Shown here one piece after another: positions 15,853-23,135 of a stretch of 64,000 nucleotides of DNA (position 1 is its first letter; the number at the start of each line of letters is the position of its first letter). A program made the position numbers and the translations under genes. Origin of the DNA: CAIYOL01 sp049508795 (GTDB lineage: Bacteria > Planctomycetota > Phycisphaerae > Sedimentisphaerales > Anaerobacaceae); assembly GCA_049508795.1 (NCBI GenBank), contig JBELAN010000011.1, positions 1 to 64,000 on the forward strand. Direction: 5' to 3'. The notes beneath the pieces were generated by a model. It was not told the DNA's origin. It did no database searches and saw only the letters and a program-made list of their open reading frames with translations.

Positions 15853-16358
15853 TTTTGATTTTCGAGTTTTTTAAGTTGTTTTCGATGTGCGATTTTTGCC
15901 ACCTGGCCCATCCTGTTGACGATGGTCGTTCCCTCTATATGGTCGTATTCGTGCTGCAAAGCCCTTGCATAAAGTCCTTCGGCTTTTTCGGTAAATTCAT
16001 TACCGTCCAGGTCGGTGGCGGTAACGGTGCATTTTTTGTATCTTCGAATTTTGGTATGAACGCCCGGCACCGACAGGCAGCCTTCCTCTATTGCGTCGAA
16101 CCCTCCGGCTGGGGCAATGGTGGGATTGATATAGACCTTGACGGCATCTCTTGTCCCATCAAGCGATATGATAAACAGTCGCAGCGGCACGCCAGCCTGC
16201 GGTGCAGCCAGCCCGACGCCTTTATTTTCCAGCATAATGTCTGTCATCTTTTGGACGAGCTGCCGGATATTGTCATCGATTTTTTCAACCGGCTTGGCCC
16301 GTCCTGCCAAAACCTCAGCCGGGTAATGCGTTATACGACGTCTCTGGACATCTACCAT
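15849..16358 (-). CDS. def: peptide deformylase
   Basis: 169 residues with all three active-site motifs: GVGLAAPQ, EEGCLSVPG with the metal-binding cysteine, and QHEYDHIEG with the two metal histidines and catalytic glutamate. It removes the formyl group from nascent proteins. First gene of the def-fmt-rsmB unit. The C-terminal RKQLKKLENQK tail is basic, as in many family members. No odd features. Confidence 0.97.
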   Translation of the reverse strand: MVDVQRRRITHYPAEVLAGRAKPVEKIDDNIRQLVQKMTDIMLENKGVGLAAPQAGVPLRLFIISLDGTRDAVKVYINPTIAPAGGFDAIEEGCLSVPGVHTKIRRYKKCTVTATDLDGNEFTEKAEGLYARALQHEYDHIEGTTIVNRMGQVAKIAHRKQLKKLENQK

Positions 16359-16414
16359 TTCTCGTCTCTTTATTTTGCAGATCGTGTTTAGGTTAGATAT
16401 TCGGCACTTGCTAT

Positions 16415-17176
16415 TTATACTTCATTTTTGTTATCGTCGAATTCGTCGCCTTCGAATATGTTACCGAGGTAGTGTTTTTTGACGGTTTCGTTCCTGACGA
16501 TTTCGGCGGGAGTCCCGGCACCTATTACCTTGCCGTGGTCGATTATATATGCCTTGTCAACCACTTCGAGCGTTCTCTCGACATTATGGTCGGTAATAAG
16601 GAGACTTACCCCGGAGGCAACAAGCCGGCGGAGTTCGCGCTGCAACTCTTCAACGGCAATAGGGTCAACGCCGCTGAACGGCTCATCCAAAAGAATCAGC
16701 GAAGGGTCTGTTACCATAGCGCGGGCGATTTCGAGTTTTCTGCGTTCGCCGCCGGATAAGAACCTGCCCTGGCTTTGGGCGACCTCGCCAAGCGCAAAAT
16801 GCTCAATGAGCATATCGGCCCTGCGGTCGCGCTCGGCCCTAGTGATGGACATAGTTTCCAGAATTGCATAGAGGTTGTCGCGGACGCTGAGGCGCTGAAA
16901 GATGCTCGGCTCCTGCGAAAGATAGCCGATGCCGAGCCGGGCACGTTTATACATCGGCAGCTTCGTGACATCCATACCTTCGAAAATCACCGTGCCGCTG
17001 TTGGGGACAATCATACCCATAATCATTCTAAAGGTGGTGGTTTTGCCGGCGCCGTTGCGGCCCAGAAGCCCGACGATACTGCGATTGGCGATGGTAATGG
17101 ATATTTTGCTGACAACGGCCCGGCCGGAGTATTCCTTTACCAAGTCACAAGTTTCAAGAAGAGTCATATCTGCCAT
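16415..17176 (-). CDS. lptB: LPS export ABC transporter ATP-binding protein LptB
   Basis: 253 residues. Walker A is GRNGAGKTTT, the Q-loop SQEPSIF, the signature LSGGERRKLEIARA, Walker B LILLDEPFSGVDP, and the H-loop TDHNVERTLE. Those exact forms are typical of LptB, which powers lipopolysaccharide transport to the outer membrane with LptFG. The C-terminal acidic tail (EGDEFDDNKNEV) is extra. LptFG and LptA are not in the window. The start at 17176 has GAGG upstream; an internal ATG nine bases on is possible. Confidence 0.9.
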   Translation of the reverse strand: MADMTLLETCDLVKEYSGRAVVSKISITIANRSIVGLLGRNGAGKTTTFRMIMGMIVPNSGTVIFEGMDVTKLPMYKRARLGIGYLSQEPSIFQRLSVRDNLYAILETMSITRAERDRRADMLIEHFALGEVAQSQGRFLSGGERRKLEIARAMVTDPSLILLDEPFSGVDPIAVEELQRELRRLVASGVSLLITDHNVERTLEVVDKAYIIDHGKVIGAGTPAEIVRNETVKKHYLGNIFEGDEFDDNKNEV

Positions 17177-17202
17177 TTTTGTACCTCGTATATCGTTGCG
17201 GT

Positions 17203-17231
17203 ATTATAACAATACCGACGACCAAAGTAAA
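17203..17231 (-). promoter_or_regulatory. possible lptB promoter
   Basis: Reading leftward: TTTACT (17231-17226), 17-base spacer, TATAAT (17208-17203), 27 bases upstream of the lptB start codon. The -10 is perfect and the -35 weak. Confidence 0.55.
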
Positions 17232-17349
17232 CAAATAGCGTATGGGGAAAACCCTGCTGATAGAAATATTCTGGCGTTTCCGGGACATTTTTGCTATATA
17301 AGTGTTTTCTGCGTGGTATGAAGCTTGTATTTGTTCACTGGAGTGGCGT

Positions 17350-18126
17350 ATGTTTGCAGTTATAAGTGATGTTCATTCAAACCTTGAGGCCCTGACCACG
17401 GTTTTGGCTGACATCGAAAATCGCGGTATCGAGACGATTTATTGTCTGGGCGATGTGGTCGGCTACGGGCCAAATCCCGGCGAATGTTTAGACCTGATTA
17501 TCGAGAAGACCAAATGGACCGTTCTGGGCAACCACGATTATGCGGTCTTTTACGAGCCGACAAACTTCAATTACGGCGCCGAGCAGGCAAGCTTCTGGAC
17601 CCGCTTCAGCTTGGAAGATGAGCAGCAGGCGGCCAAGCGTAACAAGCGCTGGAGCTTTTTGGGTGAGCTGCCGATGCGGCGAACGCTCAAAGCAAAAGTG
17701 GGAACAAACTCAGCAGTGATAGATTTTGTTCACGCGAGCCCCAGAAAACCAATTAATGAATACATCTTTCCAGATGATGTTTATACCAATCCAATAAAGG
17801 TTCGGGTCCTTTTTGAGCGCGTCAGGCATATCTGCTTTGTGGGGCATACGCATCTGCCGGGCGTGTTTCTCGACGAGCCGGATTTCTATCTGCCCGATGA
17901 GCTGGGCAATGTCTATCCGATTATCGACAAGGAAAAGGCAATTATAAATATCGGCTCAGTCGGCCAGCCGAGAGACGGGGACAATCGGGCAAGCTACGTA
18001 TATGTCGAGGATAATGAGGTGAACTTTGTCCGGCTGGAATACGATTTCGAGACCACGATGAAGAAGATATTTGCAATCGAGCAATTGGACAAATTCCACG
18101 CTGAACGTCTGCGGGAGGGAAGATGA
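17350..18126 (+). CDS. metallophosphoesterase (YfcE/MJ0936-like)
   Basis: 258 residues. Metallophosphatase motifs in order: SDVHSN (residues 6-11), GDVVGYGP, GNHDY, and GHTHLPG. This arrangement fits small binuclear-metal phosphodiesterases or protein phosphatases; the substrate is unknown. The start at 17350 has GGAG 7 bases upstream. Its stop overlaps the yidC start by four bases (ATGA), so the two are translationally coupled. Confidence 0.88.
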   Translation: MFAVISDVHSNLEALTTVLADIENRGIETIYCLGDVVGYGPNPGECLDLIIEKTKWTVLGNHDYAVFYEPTNFNYGAEQASFWTRFSLEDEQQAAKRNKRWSFLGELPMRRTLKAKVGTNSAVIDFVHASPRKPINEYIFPDDVYTNPIKVRVLFERVRHICFVGHTHLPGVFLDEPDFYLPDELGNVYPIIDKEKAIINIGSVGQPRDGDNRASYVYVEDNEVNFVRLEYDFETTMKKIFAIEQLDKFHAERLREGR

Positions 18127-20147
18127 AAAGGATTTACTATTTATTATTTATTATTTGCTATTTATTTACTGCGAGTGGCGTAATAACGGCGGAGGAGAAA
18201 ATTGCTGCGGCGGAAGCACCGGCGCCAAAAGCGGCCGAGCCAATACAGCTCGGCGCAACCAACGCACCGGCAAAGATTGTTTTTCTCGGTTCGACGGACC
18301 CCAAAAGCGGCTTTAAGTTCGAGCTGGAATTGACCAGCAAGGGTGCGGCCATCAACAAGGCCGTCTTTAGCGAATTTGATGACTGCAATTATAAAAACCC
18401 GAAGCCTCTGGTTATTCTCTCGCCGGCAAAACTGCCCGACGGCAGTGAAGTCTTGTCGATGGCGAATAAAGAATTCGTATTCGTTCAGCAGCAGCTGCAA
18501 CTGCCTTTAGACAGACTTCACTGGCAAACTTCCGATGTCGAGACCCTGCCGGACGGCTCCCAAACAGCCCGCTTCGAGGCGATGATAAAAGCCGAAGACA
18601 CCGGTTTGCCGGCGATGAAACTGGTTAAGATATATAAGGTTATTCCGAACAGCTATCTTCTGGATTGCGAGCTTACAATCGAGAATCTCACATCCACAGA
18701 GCAAAAGGTGCGGTTTAATTTAACAGGACCTGTAGGAATCGGTCGAGAAGACGTCAGCAGAGACGACAAGAAAATTGTGGCCGGCTTTAGAGATTCGCGG
18801 GGGCAGATTTTCAGCATGAGAATCAATGCAACCAGTTTTGATTCGCATAAAACGTTCGCCGAAGAAATTATAGGTGGCGAGGAGCAAAAAAATCAAGAAT
18901 TTTTGTGGGCCGCTGTAGTCAATAAGTATTTTGCAGCGATAGTTGTTCCGCTTCCTGAAAATGGCAAGGATTTCTGCGATTGGATAAGTGGCAAACAAAA
19001 CCAGGCAGAGGGCAGAGGAAAAATTTTAAAGGAGAGGAAAGGGTTATATTACGCCTTTCTGCGACTTATTACAGGCAAATCCTATAAGGAAGAGGTAAAA
19101 AAAACGGGGAGATTTGGTCTGTTTTATAATCCCGATGGTCAAAGCGCGAGCGGCGACGAAAACATCGGCGTGGGTCTTGATGTTGATTTTGCCAGACTAG
19201 GGCCTGCTGGTCAGGCCAACAGCACAAAAACGTATAATTTCCAGCTTTATCTGGGACCGAAGGATAAAGAGCTGTTTGATAAAAATGAGCTGTATAGCAA
19301 GCTGGGCTTTCTCCAGACGATAGATTTTATGAGCTGCTGCTGCCCGGCGAATATTATAAGCCCACTGGCCTTTGGGATACTAGCAATTATGAAATGGATG
19401 TACGTCTTTATCCCTAATTACGGCGTTGTCATTATCATATTGGTCTTCCTGATGCGCCTCGTTATGCATCCGATTACCAAAAAAAGCCAGGTCTCGATGA
19501 GCAAAATGAGCACACTTGCGCCAAAGGCCGAGGAGATAAAGAAAAAATACGCCAACAACAAAACCGAGCTAAACAAACAGTTGATGGCCCTTTACAAAGA
19601 GCATGGTGCCTCACCGATTATGGGTATGCTGCCGATGTTTGTGCAGATGCCGATATGGATTGCATTGTGGAGCGCGGTATATACCGGCATTGAGCTGCGA
19701 GGTGCGCCATTTTTACCATTTTGGATTACCAACCTTTCGGCGCCGGATGCGCTGGTCAGGTTTTCAACAGTGACAATACCGCTGCTGGACTGGAAGTTCG
19801 ATTCGCTTAACCTTTTGCCGATTTTGATGGGTGTGGCATTCTATCTGCAGCAGAAACTGACGCCCCAACAAGCAACGGCGGCTTCAGCCAATCCTCAAGT
19901 CGCCCAGCAGCAGAAAATGATGATGATTATGATGCCGCTGCTTTTTCCGCTGATGCTGTATAAGGCGCCGTCGGGAGTCAACCTGTATATAATGGCCAGC
20001 ACTTTTGCCGGGGTTGTTGAGCAATACGTTATCAAAAAGCACATTCGCGAAAAGGAAGAGGCCGAATCAAAAGGTTTGGTTGCCGCAACGAGCAAAACCG
20101 GCGGCAAAGTCAAAAAGAAAAAACCTAAACCGTTCTTTAGAACATAG
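18123..20147 (+). CDS. yidC: membrane protein insertase YidC
   Basis: 674 residues. A short N-terminal hydrophobic segment (about 5-17) precedes a large periplasmic domain to about 395, then the conserved Oxa1/YidC core: a helix at about 413-441, the hydrophilic-groove arginine in LVFLMRLVMHPITKKSQ, then further helices around 505-525, 560-575 and 595-635. It ends in a basic tail (KVKKKKPKPFFRT). YidC inserts and folds inner-membrane proteins. The coding DNA of the first helix (18132-18172) is an AT-rich repeat shared with intergenic sites elsewhere in the window. It is coupled to the phosphoesterase upstream and followed by mnmE after 11 bases. Confidence 0.95.
   Translation: MKRIYYLLFIICYLFTASGVITAEEKIAAAEAPAPKAAEPIQLGATNAPAKIVFLGSTDPKSGFKFELELTSKGAAINKAVFSEFDDCNYKNPKPLVILSPAKLPDGSEVLSMANKEFVFVQQQLQLPLDRLHWQTSDVETLPDGSQTARFEAMIKAEDTGLPAMKLVKIYKVIPNSYLLDCELTIENLTSTEQKVRFNLTGPVGIGREDVSRDDKKIVAGFRDSRGQIFSMRINATSFDSHKTFAEEIIGGEEQKNQEFLWAAVVNKYFAAIVVPLPENGKDFCDWISGKQNQAEGRGKILKERKGLYYAFLRLITGKSYKEEVKKTGRFGLFYNPDGQSASGDENIGVGLDVDFARLGPAGQANSTKTYNFQLYLGPKDKELFDKNELYSKLGFLQTIDFMSCCCPANIISPLAFGILAIMKWMYVFIPNYGVVIIILVFLMRLVMHPITKKSQVSMSKMSTLAPKAEEIKKKYANNKTELNKQLMALYKEHGASPIMGMLPMFVQMPIWIALWSAVYTGIELRGAPFLPFWITNLSAPDALVRFSTVTIPLLDWKFDSLNLLPILMGVAFYLQQKLTPQQATAASANPQVAQQQKMMMIMMPLLFPLMLYKAPSGVNLYIMASTFAGVVEQYVIKKHIREKEEAESKGLVAATSKTGGKVKKKKPKPFFRT
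18132..18172. repeat. AT-rich TATTTATTATTTA repeat encoding the YidC signal segment
   Basis: The segment TTTACTATTTATTATTTAT and its continuation is an imperfect tandem of TATTTAT-type words. Inverted, it resembles 41825-41860 (upstream of tRNA-Arg) and 53358-53391 (upstream of obg). Confidence 0.5.
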
Positions 20148-20158
20148 CTTTCGGGACG

Positions 20159-21577
20159 ATGTATGACATTGGGGACACTATCGTAGCTGTCAGCTCTCCG
20201 CCTTTGGGAGCAAGGTCGATTGTTCGCATAACCGGTCCTGTTACACTCGAAATCTGTGAACGGATTTTCAGGCCGGCCACCTCGCCTGTCGTTCTTCGCC
20301 CGTCGTCCATCGCTGCCCGCCTGATAACGGGAAGCATAGCTATTGATGACGAGCTGGAAATTGATGCGACGCTGTATTTATTCTTCTCGCCGCATTCCTA
20401 TACCGGCGAGATGGTCGCCGAAATTCACATCTATACAAACCCATCTGTTACCGCTGTCCTGCTGGAGGGCTTGCTGAACAAAGGTCTTCGAATGGCCGGG
20501 CCCGGCGAATTTACCGCAAGGGCGTATCTCAACGGCAAAATCGACCTCGCCCAGGCCGAAGCGGTGAATGAAGTCATTGTCAGCTCCAATAGATTTCAGT
20601 TGGCCGCAGCCGAGAAGATTCTCAGCGGCAGGTTGGCTGAAACCACGGAAAAAATCCGTTCGGAAATAATCAATTGTCTCAGTCTCATCGAAGCAGGATT
20701 GGATTTCAGCGGCGAAGACATCGAATTGGAAACCAGCCCGGAAGCGGTTCAAAAACTTTCTGATATAAAAAATGAGCTTGAGCGGCTGCTGGCCGGCAGT
20801 ATCAATTGTGAATCGACGCTTGATTTGCCGGCCGTGGGAATTGCAGGTGCTTCTGGTGCCGGCAAAAGCTGTCTGCTCAATAAATTAGCCGGTTATGAAA
20901 GAAGCATCGTATCGGCGCAGCGCAAAACCACCAGAGACGTCCTGACCAGCGAACTTTCATTGAGCCATTGCCGCTGCGTCCTGTTCGATTGCGCAGGGCT
21001 GATAACTACGCCTGAGAATATACTTGATGAGTTGGCGCAGCAGGCAGCGGTCAAATCGCTGCAAAATAGCTCCATCGTTGTATTTTGTGTTGACGTATCA
21101 AAGGAAAATTGGGCAGAGGACGTTTCGATTCGCGAGCTGATAGAGCCCGAAGTTTTGATACCGGTGGCGACAAAATCGGATTTGCTTTCGAAGGAATTGC
21201 TGGCAAATCGCATTGCCGAGCTGAATAAGTTATTTAACGCTGATTTTTTGATAACCTCCGCACAAACCGGCACCGGTTTGGAGCAGTTGCGTAATACAAT
21301 TGACGAAAATTTAATCGAGATTGCGCTTGGAAGCGGCAAGCGAGGAACAGCAGGACGGGAGACGAGCTTGATCGCCCTTACCGCCCGGCACAGGCAAGCG
21401 GTAACGGAGGCAATTGAGAACGTCGGCGAGGCCATAAATGAATTGAAAGCTGACAATGGCGAGGTTGCCGCAATGCTCCTGCGGGCCGCTTACCAAGGCA
21501 TCTCCGGCATCCAGCAGCAGCACGTGGATGAAGAGATACTGGACAGGATATTCTCCCGCTTCTGCATCGGCAAATAA
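20159..21577 (+). CDS. mnmE: tRNA modification GTPase MnmE, first copy (CIGK present, G motifs divergent)
   Basis: 472 residues. The N-terminal folate-binding domain is recognisable (SPHSYTGEM, GPGEFTARAYLNGK, DLAQAEAV). The helical domain and inserted GTPase follow, and the protein ends in the catalytic CIGK (469-472). MnmE with MnmG modifies wobble U34 of tRNAs. Odd points: the usual VEIxxHGG is AEIHIYTNP; G1 is GASGAGKS (230-237) so the K+-coordinating Asn is replaced; G2 is KTTRD rather than GTTRD; G3 is DCAG; G4 is TKSD rather than NKxD. A second MnmE-like gene at 55858 keeps what this one lost. Confident as MnmE family; GTPase activity is doubtful or altered. Confidence 0.88.
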   Translation: MYDIGDTIVAVSSPPLGARSIVRITGPVTLEICERIFRPATSPVVLRPSSIAARLITGSIAIDDELEIDATLYLFFSPHSYTGEMVAEIHIYTNPSVTAVLLEGLLNKGLRMAGPGEFTARAYLNGKIDLAQAEAVNEVIVSSNRFQLAAAEKILSGRLAETTEKIRSEIINCLSLIEAGLDFSGEDIELETSPEAVQKLSDIKNELERLLAGSINCESTLDLPAVGIAGASGAGKSCLLNKLAGYERSIVSAQRKTTRDVLTSELSLSHCRCVLFDCAGLITTPENILDELAQQAAVKSLQNSSIVVFCVDVSKENWAEDVSIRELIEPEVLIPVATKSDLLSKELLANRIAELNKLFNADFLITSAQTGTGLEQLRNTIDENLIEIALGSGKRGTAGRETSLIALTARHRQAVTEAIENVGEAINELKADNGEVAAMLLRAAYQGISGIQQQHVDEEILDRIFSRFCIGK

Positions 21578-21683
21578 TTTGTTTTTTTCTTGCAAATTGG
21601 TAATGCGGTATAGTTGATACGCGTCCGAATGGGTCTATGTTTCTCGGACGATACTTTGATGCTTCAAGATGGAGGGAAATCAA

Positions 21684-21851
21684 ATGAACGTTCAAATTCG
21701 ACGATGTGGGCAAGGGGTTGGTTTTTACCTGTTTGTTTCGGTTTTTTGCATTCTTACGGTACCGCCGTCCGCCCTTTTCGCCGGTTCTGTCAAGGGCTGG
21801 GGCTACAATACTTATGATCAGGCAACGCCGCCTGCCGTCTGTTCACCCTGA
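21684..21851 (+). pseudogene. stub of a secreted RCC1-repeat protein
   Basis: A signal peptide (VGFYLFVSVFCILTVPPSALFAG) followed by a single RCC1-type motif (VKGWGYNTYDQATPPAV), then a stop at 55 residues. Full-length relatives carry many such WGxNxxGQxxxP units. The start has GGAGG at 8 bases, so it was once a translated gene. The next 100 bases show no further repeat in any frame. A short functional peptide is possible but less likely. Confidence 0.55.
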
Positions 21852-21874
21852 TAACAAAACATAATTTTCTCTTT

Positions 21875-22147
21875 TTATTTTTTATAAGTCCGATGCTTAT
21901 TAAATTTATCCCGAATAACACCTTTGTCCTTTGCAGTAGAACCACCCAGACACTGCTGGGCGTATAGGCACCATTCTGCACAGCCGAGGTCTAACTTGGG
22001 ATTGGCAACCGTCTGTCCGCAATTGCGGCACTTCATCTTCGGCTCATCCTTGAAGAACTCAACACTTTTGCCGCAGCCGGGGCATTTCACTTCAAAAATA
22101 TCTTCCGGCTTCCAAAACCTTATGTCTTGTCCGGGACATCTGAGCAT
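21875..22147 (-). CDS. small double zinc-ribbon protein
   Basis: 90 residues with CPGCGKSVEFF and CRNCGQTV (a four-cysteine zinc ribbon), plus CPGQD at the start and CAEWCLYAQQC in the C-terminal half. I recall proteins of this pattern in anaerobes, sometimes mislabelled as phosphohydrolases; the function is unknown. It is the last gene of the leftward unit rrf2-cupin-zinc ribbon, 20 bases after the cupin. The C-terminal Cys cluster could hold a second metal or an iron-sulfur centre. Confidence 0.75.
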   Translation of the reverse strand: MLRCPGQDIRFWKPEDIFEVKCPGCGKSVEFFKDEPKMKCRNCGQTVANPKLDLGCAEWCLYAQQCLGGSTAKDKGVIRDKFNKHRTYKK

Positions 22148-22167
22148 CTGATTTAATCTCCTGTGAG

Positions 22168-22518
22168 TTATGCTCTAATCATTGTCAGCAACATTTTGAA
22201 TTTTTCTTTCGCAACAACGGAATGTGGCACATTGGCCGGCATTATAATAATGTGGCCGGCCGAAACAGCTACATTTTTGCCGCCTATTGTTAAGTGAGCC
22301 GACCCGTCAATAATTTGCACAACCGCATTGTAAGGGGCAGTATGTTCGCTTAATTTTTGGCCCTTATCAAAAGCAAAAAGAGTAATCGTCCCAGCCGGTG
22401 TATCCAATATAGTCTTGCTGACTATCGAATCATCCGAATACTCTATCAAAGAAACCAGCCCCTGACTTTTTCCTAAACAAGCGTGCAATGTGCATGTCTT
22501 TTTTTTCGCACAGTTCAT
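22168..22518 (-). CDS. small cupin protein
   Basis: 116 residues forming a single cupin_2 barrel: GQKLSEHTAPYNAVVQIIDG (motif 1 with one His) and PANVPHSVVA (motif 2 with a His). The N-terminus carries Cys3, Cys9 and Cys14. Such stand-alone cupins next to Rrf2 regulators are common in anaerobes and are thought to bind metal or a small ligand. It follows rrf2 by 10 bases, so the regulator and cupin are probably co-expressed. No substrate can be read. Confidence 0.85.
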   Translation of the reverse strand: MNCAKKKTCTLHACLGKSQGLVSLIEYSDDSIVSKTILDTPAGTITLFAFDKGQKLSEHTAPYNAVVQIIDGSAHLTIGGKNVAVSAGHIIIMPANVPHSVVAKEKFKMLLTMIRA

Positions 22519-22528
22519 TTTTCTCCTT

Positions 22529-22966
22529 TCAGAATCTCTTTTTTTCTACGTTTATTTTACTTCGGCTGCCTAATATTTCCTGCAGGGTAATTCCGCCGAG
22601 ATAACCATCTATATACAGCTGGAGACAAGTTAGTTTTGTATGTATCTCGCATTCCGGCTCGAATTCACAACCCCTGCCGCCCAAAAGGCACCTGTTCAGC
22701 CGGATGCCGCCCTGGAGAGCAGTTATAATCTCCATTAAGGTTATCCGTAACGGCTCTCTGCTCAAAGCAAATCCGCCTTTCGGCCCCATATCGCTTTTAA
22801 CTAATCCGGCCTTGTGGAGCTTCTGCAGTATTTTGCAGCCGAGCTGATACGAAAAATCTCCATCTTCAGCCAATTGCCGAGCCGAGATGAATTCCCCGTT
22901 AAAACGGCTCGCGAGGTTCACCATTATACGCAACGCATAATCAGTATTTCTGCGTAACACATCCAT
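22529..22966 (-). CDS. Rrf2-family iron-sulfur transcriptional regulator
   Basis: 145 residues. The winged-helix start (MDVLRRNTDYALRIMVNLA) and the GLVKSDMGPKGGFAL wing are typical. The cysteines CLLGGRGCEFEPEC and a later LTC match the Fe-S ligand loop of the Rrf2 family (IscR, NsrR, RsrR), so redox or NO sensing is likely. It heads a three-gene operon with a cupin and a zinc-ribbon protein. A palindrome GACTAATATAGTC overlapping its promoter strongly suggests autoregulation. Confidence 0.9.
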   Translation of the reverse strand: MDVLRRNTDYALRIMVNLASRFNGEFISARQLAEDGDFSYQLGCKILQKLHKAGLVKSDMGPKGGFALSREPLRITLMEIITALQGGIRLNRCLLGGRGCEFEPECEIHTKLTCLQLYIDGYLGGITLQEILGSRSKINVEKKRF

Positions 22967-23001
22967 TTTTATAGCCCTTCAACAATTATCGTCTCATCTA
23001 A

Positions 23002-23034
23002 GACTAATATAGTCCTATTTAGGGGTTTGTGCAA
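23002..23034 (-). promoter_or_regulatory. rrf2 promoter with IscR type-1-like operator
   Basis: Reading leftward: TTGCAC (23034-23029), 17-base spacer, TATATT (23011-23006). The perfect palindrome GACTATATTAGTC (23002-23014) covers the -10 and fits the published IscR type-1 core GACTRWWWYAGTC at every position. A bound Rrf2 protein would block the promoter. Confidence 0.7.
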
Positions 23035-23135
23035 GAGAAAATCTGTTTTTTTTGAAGATTTTTGGAAGAATTTGAGAAAAGCCGCGTTTTTAGCCTGATA
23101 TTTGGGTTTTTCTTTGTCTTCTGCGGTTGTTTTTT

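Noticed and set aside
16415..17176. Branched-chain amino acid transporter ATPase LivF
   Set aside because: The SQEPSIF Q-loop, LSGGERRKLEIARA signature and TDHNVERTLE fit LptB, and no Liv genes are nearby.
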